Assembly: GCA_963169055.1 (NCBI GenBank)
Contig: CAUJFU010000467.1
Coordinates: forward strand, 1-22,073
Reading direction: 5' to 3'
DNA: 22,073 nt
DNA from: Myxococcota bacterium
Lineage (GTDB): Bacteria; Myxococcota_C; UBA6777
Shown here: piece after piece, positions 16,065-22,073 of the stretch
How positions within the stretch are numbered: position 1 is the first letter of the stretch
How the letters are laid out: each line of letters starts with the position of its first letter
Notes under the pieces: model-generated
The model's input: the letters and a program-made list of their open reading frames with translations, nothing else
What the model was told of the DNA's origin: nothing
The model's database searches: none
Translations under genes and position numbers: made by a program

Positions 16065-17384
16065 ATGAGACGAGTGCGTGTGTGGATCGGGCTAGGTGTG
16101 GGGTTGTTTGTGGTGGGGTTGTTTGTGTTAAAGCCGAGCAAATGGGGGGGGAAGCATGATGCTTTTTTTGCGGGGATGAACAGAGTGCTGAAAGGGCAGG
16201 CCGAGGGGCAGCCAGCGTTGGTCGTGGATTTGGGGCGTTTGGATCACAACACCGAAGCGATCCGCCGCGTTGTGAGCGATCCGTATCGCCTGAGGATCGT
16301 GGTCAAGTCGTTGCCGAGCCTTGAGTTGTTGTCTTACCTTTGCAAAAAGACCGAGGCAAAGGGGTTGATGGTGTTTCATGCGCGTTTTTTGCCGCGCTTG
16401 TTTGGGCATTTTGGGGGGCAGATGGATTATCTGCTTGGCAAGCCTTGGTCGGTGGAAGCTGCGCAGTTTGCGGTGCGTTCGGTGGGAGCTGCGCAAAAGC
16501 AGCCGTTGTTGGGGGCGGTACAATGGTTGGTGGATTCGCGGCAGCGGTTGGAGCGCTATCTTGCGTGGGCAAAGGCCGATGGATTGGTGTTGCGGATCAA
16601 TCTGGAGATCGATGTTGGGCTTCGTCGTGGCGGATTTGCCGATGCGAAGGCACTCAAGGAAGCGCTGAGTGTGATCGCAAGCCATCCAAAGTATCTGGTT
16701 TTTTCGGGACTGATGGGCTATGACGGGCATGTTCCGCACACGCCATTTCCTGTTCCATCGCAGCGTTCTGCGGTACAGCGGGCATTTCAAGAAGTATTGC
16801 GGCGATACGAAGCGTTTGTGAAAGAGGCAAAATCGGCCTATCCATCGATGTTTGCGAAACCGTTGACCTTGAATGGTGGTGGGAGCAAGACCTATACGCT
16901 TTATCAAGGGATGGAGAAGCGCACAAGCATCCGTGATCTCAGCATCGGTAGTGCTTTTTTGCAACCCGCGCACTTTGATTTTTATACGCTTGAATCGCAC
17001 CGTCCTGCCGTATGGATCGCGGCTCCTGTGTTAAAAAAGCTTGAGGGCAACCATGTTGCTTTTTTGGAGTCTTTCGAGGGCCTGTTGCGCTGGTGGAATC
17101 CGAATCGTGGTCGTTCTTTTTACATCTATGGGGGCGGATGGTCGAGGGAGATCGCCTCTCCAAGCGGCCTTGTGGTCGAGCCTTTGACGGCGGGTGCGCC
17201 GAACGCCAATCTGCTGCCGAATCAATCGTTGTTGATCGGCTCCGATGCGGTGGAGATCGAGCAAGGAGACTTTGTGTTTTTTCGACCTATGGAGGGGGAT
17301 GCGCTGTTGACCTTTGAGACGATCTATGCGGTACGAGGCGGTCAAGTGGTTGCGCGTTGGAAGAGTTTTCCTGTACGGTTTTAG
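16065..17384 (+). CDS. Membrane-anchored alanine-racemase-fold / D-threonine aldolase-like PLP protein
   Basis: The 439-residue product starts with a basic N-terminus and one hydrophobic segment (residues about 7-22, VWIGLGVGLFVVGLFV). This is an uncleaved anchor or signal peptide that places the enzyme at or outside the inner membrane. From residue 50 it matches the alanine racemase N-terminal barrel of the D-threonine aldolase/D-serine dehydratase (DSD1-like) group: PALVVDLGRLDHNTEAIRR, then RIVVKSLPS with Lys81 as the PLP lysine. LRINLEIDVGLRRGGF and LTLNGGGSKTY (phosphate site) follow. The C-terminal beta domain ends in a region equivalent to the usual P-x-H-x-C/D metal site; here it reads RPMEGD, with Glu410/Asp412 in those places. 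A D-amino-acid lyase or dehydratase role is likely but altered. The ATG has GGAGG 9 nt upstream. Confidence 0.82.
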   Translation: MRRVRVWIGLGVGLFVVGLFVLKPSKWGGKHDAFFAGMNRVLKGQAEGQPALVVDLGRLDHNTEAIRRVVSDPYRLRIVVKSLPSLELLSYLCKKTEAKGLMVFHARFLPRLFGHFGGQMDYLLGKPWSVEAAQFAVRSVGAAQKQPLLGAVQWLVDSRQRLERYLAWAKADGLVLRINLEIDVGLRRGGFADAKALKEALSVIASHPKYLVFSGLMGYDGHVPHTPFPVPSQRSAVQRAFQEVLRRYEAFVKEAKSAYPSMFAKPLTLNGGGSKTYTLYQGMEKRTSIRDLSIGSAFLQPAHFDFYTLESHRPAVWIAAPVLKKLEGNHVAFLESFEGLLRWWNPNRGRSFYIYGGGWSREIASPSGLVVEPLTAGAPNANLLPNQSLLIGSDAVEIEQGDFVFFRPMEGDALLTFETIYAVRGGQVVARWKSFPVRF

Positions 17385-17693
17385 GGAAGTTGCGGAAAGT
17401 GCTGATCGAGAGGATAAGCGAGCGATGGATGCGTCGGAACTTGGGCGTTTGGTGGCGTTCGATGAAAAGAAATGTCGGGTGTTGGGCTTTTGGTCGAATG
17501 AGTTCGCTTCGGGCGCTCAGGTGTTCGGAAGTTGGACACAGGAACGATTTCAATCCGAGAAGCACAGAGAAGGGGAGGCTACGCGGGCAAGGCGAAACAT
17601 TGGTTTTGTGCAGAGCGGTATGGATGATGCGAAGCGGGAGTCCATCCAAGCAAGGCCCATGGTGGGCTGAGGATAAACGTTAAGGAGACTCAG
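17385..17693. other. 309-bp stretch without a convincing gene
   Basis: The interval between the PLP protein and the glycine-zipper protein holds only weak open frames. One, from an ATG at 17425 to 17670, would give 82 mostly charged residues with no recognisable domain, and no frame has a good ribosome site. No hairpin terminator with a T-run was found after 17384. The promoter of the downstream gene should be here, but no clear -35/-10 pair stands out. Confidence 0.5.
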
Positions 17694-19295
17694 ATGAGCA
17701 ACATTCAAAAAGCGCAAAACCCAACAGTTTTGAATTCTTCAAGCATGACAAGCCAAAGCACTCTGCCTTCCACAACAATTTCGCCTTCATTCTCGCCCCC
17801 CGATATCAACGTTCGCGATGCAGCACATCGCGAAGTGCAAAGTCCTGAGATAAAGAAGCAATTTCAAGAATTTGTACAACAAAACCTTGAAGGCATCGCG
17901 AACCAAAACGCAAAACCAACGCGGATGGAAGCCAAATCCAAAAAGCACGGGGCCGCAGAATCTTTTGGCAAAAAAAGCGACACGCCAGCGTCATCGAAGG
18001 CTCAAAAGCAGCAAATAGAAGGAGTTAAATCGCAGATTTCAGAGAAAAAAACGGAAATTCTTTTGGAAAAAATGATTTCGCAAGCAGAGCCCCCGCTCAC
18101 AGAACAACAAGCTACGGCATTGAAAAAAATAATGGCAGGGATGCCTGAGAAAATGCAAAAAGCATGGTTAAACGATGCCAACAAAGAGCAAGTGGTGTCG
18201 AGATTGCTTGGGCTTGCACGCAGCGGCCAGTTGGAGCGGTTGGCTGAAAAGTTGAATGGCAACGAGAATGAGAAATCTTTGAAGTTGATGGCGTTTGGGA
18301 TGATGATGGCCCACCCAGAGAGGGCCAAAGAGATCACCGATACAGCCTTGGACGCACGGACGAGTTTGCTCGGTTTGAACTTTGGACGCGCTGGGAAGGA
18401 ATTGCAGATGGCTGCTTTGGCTCTTGCTGCACGAGGGCACGACACCAAGGGTCTTTTGGCGGACAAGACTTTTGCGAAGATGAGTGCGCACGAAAAAATG
18501 GTGATCATGTCGCAGGTATTTGATGGAAAAGCAACAAAAGAGCAGATTTTTGCGATTCACGAAAAGAAAGAGCAAATTGAAAAAAGTATCCACAATTTTC
18601 AAGCATCGTCTTCGCGCCAAGACAAAACGGCATTCCTTACGAAATTGGCCGAAAATATCACGGCAGAGCCAAAGGCGTTCGCCTTGCTTTCTCCGGCGAC
18701 GCAGCAAGTTCTGGCAGGGATCTTGGTGCAGCGTGTAGGATTCGATGGCGGTAAAGGAGCCGATCATGACAGAGCGTGTGTTGCGATGGTCGCACTGAAA
18801 GCAAGCGACCCAGAAAGTTATCGTAAGCTGTTTTCTCCCTTGGTTGATGCCGCAAAACAAGGTCCGCAAGCCATCAAAGATCATGTTCAAAAGGCGTTGA
18901 AGGACATCGCGGCGGGCGACGCCGTTGCTGCTGGGGCGGGTCTCGTCGCGCAAGGGATCGTGACGAAACTCACCTCGGGAATCAGTGCGTCGGGTGGAGC
19001 AGCAGGGGTGGCCATTGGTTTGGTTGTGGGTGTGGCTTGGGGAGCAAGTTCAGGGAGGGGGGTGGAGGCGGTCACCAACGCAGCGGCAGCCTTTGCAACA
19101 GGTGGCTTGGCCGCTGCCATCTCTACAACTGTGGCGACAGCAGGTGTTGCGGGGATGGGCATCGGATTGGCGATTGGGGCGGCACCTGCTGCGTTGGTGG
19201 CTTTGTGGAGTGCGTATTGCGAACGTGGTGTATCGCAACAGCAAACCAACGAAAGCGTGAAGCAGATGACGCAAAACGAGAGCATTCGCCCTTAG
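17694..19295 (+). CDS. Protein with disordered N-terminus and glycine-zipper-rich C-terminus, possible secreted effector or pore former
   Basis: I do not recognise a family for this 533-residue protein. Residues 1-110 are polar and low in complexity (Ser/Thr/Gln/Lys-rich, no hydrophobic signal peptide). Residues 110-400 are predicted mostly helical, with Lys/Glu-rich segments such as EKKEQIEKSIHNFQ that could form coiled coils. Residues about 405-508 are strikingly Gly/Ala/Val-rich with small-xxx-small spacing (ASGGAAGVAIGLVVGVAWGA and GVAGMGIGLAIGAAPAALV). This is the glycine-zipper pattern of membrane-inserting helical hairpins. The tail after 509 is polar. A soluble N-terminus without Sec signal plus a membrane-inserting end is seen in some translocators, toxins and phage proteins. 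The ATG has AAGGAG 6 nt upstream (17682-17687). Codon use looks more A-rich in the first 200 codons than in neighbours. It is convergent with the muramidase-like gene. Confidence 0.75.
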   Translation: MSNIQKAQNPTVLNSSSMTSQSTLPSTTISPSFSPPDINVRDAAHREVQSPEIKKQFQEFVQQNLEGIANQNAKPTRMEAKSKKHGAAESFGKKSDTPASSKAQKQQIEGVKSQISEKKTEILLEKMISQAEPPLTEQQATALKKIMAGMPEKMQKAWLNDANKEQVVSRLLGLARSGQLERLAEKLNGNENEKSLKLMAFGMMMAHPERAKEITDTALDARTSLLGLNFGRAGKELQMAALALAARGHDTKGLLADKTFAKMSAHEKMVIMSQVFDGKATKEQIFAIHEKKEQIEKSIHNFQASSSRQDKTAFLTKLAENITAEPKAFALLSPATQQVLAGILVQRVGFDGGKGADHDRACVAMVALKASDPESYRKLFSPLVDAAKQGPQAIKDHVQKALKDIAAGDAVAAGAGLVAQGIVTKLTSGISASGGAAGVAIGLVVGVAWGASSGRGVEAVTNAAAAFATGGLAAAISTTVATAGVAGMGIGLAIGAAPAALVALWSAYCERGVSQQQTNESVKQMTQNESIRP

Positions 19296-19393
19296 GGGCT
19301 TTAGAGCACGGAGGGGGGGCGGGCGTTTTGAGTACAGGCGAAATTGAAAAAGGCATGCGTACCAAGGAAGAGACAAACCAAGAAAGGGTGCTT

Positions 19394-20650
19394 TTAGCGC
19401 AGGTGTTCTTTGATCAAAGGCAAAAGGGTGTCCCAGCGCAAAAGCCCTTCTTTTCGGTCGGGTTCAACGCGAACGGTGCGTCCGCTACTGGTTCGGCTGG
19501 TGCCGCCGGGGTGAAGGGGATGGGGGTTGTTGTCGGAAGTGTTGAACATCCAGCTTGATCCCCGATCATGGGCGTTTTCGGCAGCGCGTGTGCCTTGGAT
19601 GTAGGAGAGGGCGGCTCCTGCGAGATCGTTGGCGTTCATCTGGGAGTCGATGTCGATTCCTGCGTAGGCAGCGTTGCGTTTGAGATGTTCGGCAGCGATC
19701 ACAGCGCTTTGGAAGATGCTGCGCTCGGAGCCTGTTCCGCGTTCCCATCGTCCGAGGCCGTATTGTTCGAGTTTGCTGTTGCCCCACGCGCTGGAGACAT
19801 GGCGATCATCCAAGCCGAAGCCCGACTCGGGGCCGCGCACAGAAGGCCGATAATCGCCGAATCCTGATTCGTTGGCATGGATCGCTGCGATCAGTTCGGC
19901 GGGAACGCCTGTGAGGGCCGAGGCTTTCAGATAAGTGTCGCGGTGTTGTTCGAGTTTTTCGGCCATCTTGCTGCCGAGGTCGGAGCTTCGGGCTCGGTCA
20001 AGGGCGACAGCGTTGGGTTGAAAAGAAAAGTTTCCTCGAATAGCGCGGTTGGGATCTGCTGTAGGGGGGGGAGGGTTGGCTGTTGCTGCGCCAAGGATCG
20101 CATCCAAGACGGTGGTTCGGTGCATGGATTGGGCGTTTCCGTCTCGATCAAAGCGGTCGAGTGCGCGAAAGAGTTTGTCTGTTTCGGAGCTTCCGCTGAT
20201 CTTGCCATCGCGGTTGGTATCGGCGCTGCGGGCCGCTGATGCGACCTCGCTTGGGATCGCGCTGTTGTCTTTCAGGGTTGACACCTTGATGTGTTTGTCG
20301 TCCATCGCGGCTTGGAAGGCCGCACGGGTGATCGTGGTGGTGGGTGCGCTTGGTGCGGTCGGCGTGGTGGGTGTTGTTTGGGGGGAGGCGGCGTGTTGGA
20401 GAACGGTTTCGATGGATGGGTTTCGGTGCATCGATTGGGCGCTTCCGTCGCGGTCAAAGTGGTCGAGTGCACGAAAGAGTTTGTCTGTTTCGGAGCTTCC
20501 GCTGATCTTGCCGTCGCGGTTGGTGTCGGCGCTACGGGCGGCTTCTTTGATGGCGGGGGAAAGGGAGGTTTCTTGTTGCAGGTCGTTGAGACGCAGTTCT
20601 TTGTTGCGAAAATGATCTTGGAATGCGTTTTTAGTGATCTTGTTTGACAT
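19394..20650 (-). CDS. Muramidase/lytic-transglycosylase-like protein with duplicated EF-hand modules
   Basis: The 418-residue product has no signal peptide. The N-terminal half contains two near-identical modules, each with a calcium-loop-like motif DTNRDGKISGSSE, then LFRALDxFDRDGxAQSMHR (residues about 37-75 and 139-177). A Pro/Thr-rich spacer separates them. The C-terminal half (about 240-418) looks like a lysozyme-superfamily domain. It contains SALTGVPAELIAAIHANESGFGDY with Glu261 as the likely catalytic acid, then ESGFGLDDRH and DLAGAALSYIQGTRAAENAHDRG. The EF-hands suggest calcium-dependent folding or activity, which would keep it inactive in the cytoplasm. The lack of a Sec signal implies release by lysis, a phage-like particle or a specialised secretion system. 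The ATG at 20650 has GAGAG 5 nt upstream; an ATG at 20674 has no ribosome site. Confidence 0.75.
   Translation of the reverse strand: MSNKITKNAFQDHFRNKELRLNDLQQETSLSPAIKEAARSADTNRDGKISGSSETDKLFRALDHFDRDGSAQSMHRNPSIETVLQHAASPQTTPTTPTAPSAPTTTITRAAFQAAMDDKHIKVSTLKDNSAIPSEVASAARSADTNRDGKISGSSETDKLFRALDRFDRDGNAQSMHRTTVLDAILGAATANPPPPTADPNRAIRGNFSFQPNAVALDRARSSDLGSKMAEKLEQHRDTYLKASALTGVPAELIAAIHANESGFGDYRPSVRGPESGFGLDDRHVSSAWGNSKLEQYGLGRWERGTGSERSIFQSAVIAAEHLKRNAAYAGIDIDSQMNANDLAGAALSYIQGTRAAENAHDRGSSWMFNTSDNNPHPLHPGGTSRTSSGRTVRVEPDRKEGLLRWDTLLPLIKEHLR
20121..20542 (-). repeat. Internal direct duplication encoding the EF-hand modules
   Basis: Segments 20121-20236 and 20427-20542 align without gaps at an offset of 306 bp (102 codons), with about ten differences in 116 positions, and a 41-nt stretch is identical. 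The sequence between them is not repeated at this level. This points to a recent in-frame duplication or to gene conversion between the modules. Confidence 0.85.
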
Positions 20651-20740
20651 CGAAACTCTCGGGTTGTTGGGCATTTGCAGAGATGCGCGCCATGCTGTGT
20701 GTCGATCTTTGTCGATCTGAGTGGAGTGATGTGGGGCTTT

Positions 20741-20868
20741 GTTTGGTGGGGCGCGGCCCCACGCCCCGCATGGGAACTTCGTCCCCTTGACCCCGTGTAG
20801 GCGAAGAGATCATCGTTTTTCAAACGATCGACTCTGTCGCTCGCAACGGGTGCGGACGCGGGTTTTTT
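20741..20868 (+). repeat. Structured intergenic element, copy C
   Basis: Hairpin 1 is TGGGGC-GCG-GCCCCA (20747-20761). Hairpin 2 is GGGAAC-TTC-GTCCCC (20772-20786, one G-T-type pair). ACCCCGTGT (20790-20798) pairs with ACGCGGGT (20856-20863) with one bulge, and a six-T tract follows. The inner pair is GCGA (20801-20804) with TCGC (20837-20840). The shared TTTCAAAC motif lies at about 20818-20825, flanked here by an extra perfect ATCGTTT/AAACGAT stem. It lies between the muramidase-like gene (start 20650) and the end of the LysR gene, a gap of 293 bp with nothing else recognisable. Confidence 0.8.
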
Positions 20869-20943
20869 GTGAGCCGCGTCACTCCTCTTTTGATTATCGT
20901 CGGAATCGCTTAGGAGTTACCACAAAAACAAGGATATCTACCG

Positions 20944-21855
20944 TCATGCTGAGCGGTTTGAACGCGGGACTTTGGAGGGGAGTGTGTTGTGCTTGGCAAG
21001 TTGTTCGCGCAGGATCTCGTAGAGCGTTTGCAGGGGTGGGGTCTTGCGGTGGTGTTGAGACAGCAGCATATGCAGGCTGATCGTCGGGAGTTTCAATGTA
21101 GGCGCAAGCAACATCAGGCGTTGATCGCGTAAAAAACGCGAGGCTGTGTAGGAGGGAAGGATCACGGCACATTCGGAGAGGGCTGCAAACTCGGCGGCTT
21201 CGGAGAAAGTACTCATGCGTATCGTGGAATGGATAGACAGATCAAAGGTTTTTTGGCGGAGGACGGCTTGGACTTTTTCGTTTGTTCCAACGGCTCCCGC
21301 AAATGGCAGAGAGCAGATGGCCTCGAACGAAGGCTTTTGCAGGCGCAAAGAAGGCGGGCCACACAAAAAAAGCGCCACTTCACCGACGGGACGGGCAAGC
21401 AGATTCATGTCTTGGAGCGGGCCTAAGCGGAGGGCGGCATCATAGCTCTCTTCGAGTAGGGAGACTTTTCGCGCTTCGGCATGGATATCCAAACGCACCG
21501 TAGGATGGGCTTGATGGAAGATGGATAGGCTGGATGGAAGCAAGGACAGCGCAACTTCGATCGGAGAAGAGAGATGCAGCGGGTGATGGTTGGGGTGATC
21601 GAGCGCGGTGGCTTCGGCGATGGCAAGATCCAGATCGCGCAAAAGAAAGCGCGCTCGCTCGATAAATCCCTCTCCTGCGGGAGTGAGGCGCACGCCTCGT
21701 CCTGTTCGCAAGAGCAAAGGCGTTCGGAGCGTCTGTTCGATCTCTGCGATCTGGCGGCTGATACTGCTGACACTGGTTTTTCGTTGTTGCGCTACCCGTG
21801 AAAGTGATCCCGCGTCAGCAACGGCGATGAGTGTAGCAAGATGGGTCGTGTTCAC
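20944..21855 (-). CDS. LysR-family transcriptional regulator
   Basis: The 303-residue product starts with the LysR winged helix-turn-helix: HLATLIAVADAGSLSRVAQQRKTSVSSISRQIAEIEQTLRTPLLLRTGRGVRLTPAGEGFIERA (4-67). A type 2 periplasmic-binding-like effector domain follows (about 85-290), containing VALSLLPSSLSIFHQAHPTVRLDI and an ECAVILPSYTA block near the end. The pattern resembles the group of LysR proteins that act on a neighbouring divergent gene, which would lie beyond the right edge. The GTG at 21855 is preferred: AAGGAA lies 6 nt upstream (plus strand 21862-21867), and the LysR fold starts immediately after. Upstream ATG (21879) and TTG (21894) starts would add residues and cover the ribosome site. 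No ligand can be inferred. Confidence 0.9.
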   Translation of the reverse strand: MNTTHLATLIAVADAGSLSRVAQQRKTSVSSISRQIAEIEQTLRTPLLLRTGRGVRLTPAGEGFIERARFLLRDLDLAIAEATALDHPNHHPLHLSSPIEVALSLLPSSLSIFHQAHPTVRLDIHAEARKVSLLEESYDAALRLGPLQDMNLLARPVGEVALFLCGPPSLRLQKPSFEAICSLPFAGAVGTNEKVQAVLRQKTFDLSIHSTIRMSTFSEAAEFAALSECAVILPSYTASRFLRDQRLMLLAPTLKLPTISLHMLLSQHHRKTPPLQTLYEILREQLAKHNTLPSKVPRSNRSA

Positions 21856-22019
21856 CGAAAATTCCTTGGGGAGATACATCAAACAGAGCGCCAACGGTTT
21901 CCTTGGGGGGAGGTTGGGGAGGGGATTGCCTGAACAAGTTCTATGGGCTAGATCATGTTTTTTCTTCTACACAACTCTTCATGATCTCATGGAGAAAAAA
22001 AGGTTTTTTACGAGATTCT

Positions 22020-22073
22020 AAAAACCGCGTTTGCGGCGCTTCAAGCGAGAGAGCCGTTGGTTTGAAAAGCGAC
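22020..22073 (-). repeat. Structured intergenic element, copy D (cut by window edge)
   Basis: Read on the minus strand, the last 54 bases match the 3' half of the other copies: TTTTCAAACCAACGGCTC, TCGCTTG (TCGC at 22045-22048), then ACGCGGTTTTT ending at 22020. Its two hairpins and the 5' arm of the closing stem would lie beyond the window. It sits about 165 bp upstream of the LysR start codon. Confidence 0.7.

Noticed and set aside
15881-16141. 86-codon minus-strand frame between tetR and the PLP gene
   Set aside because: Thr/Asn/Pro-rich translation overlapping the start of the PLP gene, with no ribosome site. It looks like a shadow frame over the divergent promoter region.
17314-17683. 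Two plus-strand frames of 108-118 codons after the PLP gene, and a minus-strand one at 17287-17649
   Set aside because: They overlap the end of the PLP gene, have charged low-information composition and lack good ribosome sites; no family is recognisable.

Overview
The window reads as a bacterial chromosome segment of medium-high GC with dense, mostly single-gene transcription units. Nothing in it is a ribosomal or housekeeping marker that fixes the taxon. Two features argue against a typical actinobacterium: moderate GC, and secreted or envelope-type proteins with Gram-negative flavour (a membrane-anchored D-amino-acid-type PLP enzyme and a muramidase-like protein). A deltaproteobacterial or myxobacterial relative is my best guess, but it is only an inference.

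Left part (1-4340). The C-terminal end of what looks like an IscB/RRXRR-type HNH nuclease is followed after 5 nt by a secreted collagen-like protein. Then come a YaiI/YqxD (DUF188) protein, a convergent alpha/beta hydrolase and an NmrA-like NAD(P)-binding protein.

Centre (4360-15851, minus strand). This is the core of the window: a TetR regulator, a 3410-residue fungal/mycobacterial-type fatty acid synthase (FAS I), then a stand-alone AcpS-type phosphopantetheinyl transferase. FAS I carries AT, ER, DH, MPT, ACP, KR and KS domains in one chain. It lacks the C-terminal PPTase of fungal FAS, so the adjacent AcpS is the obvious activator of its ACP. A clean inverted repeat between tetR and fas is a likely operator. 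The unit therefore looks like a self-contained, locally regulated type I fatty acid synthase module.

Right part (16065-22073). A membrane-anchored D-threonine-aldolase/alanine-racemase-fold protein comes first. It is followed by a convergent pair of proteins without Sec signals: a glycine-zipper-rich 533-residue protein and a muramidase-like protein with two duplicated EF-hand modules. A LysR regulator closes the window.

Four intergenic copies (the last cut by the window edge) of a roughly 130-bp element are scattered through the flanks. It has two short hairpins and a longer closing stem followed by a T-run, with compensatory base changes between copies. Together with the FAS I operon, this is the most interesting structure here.
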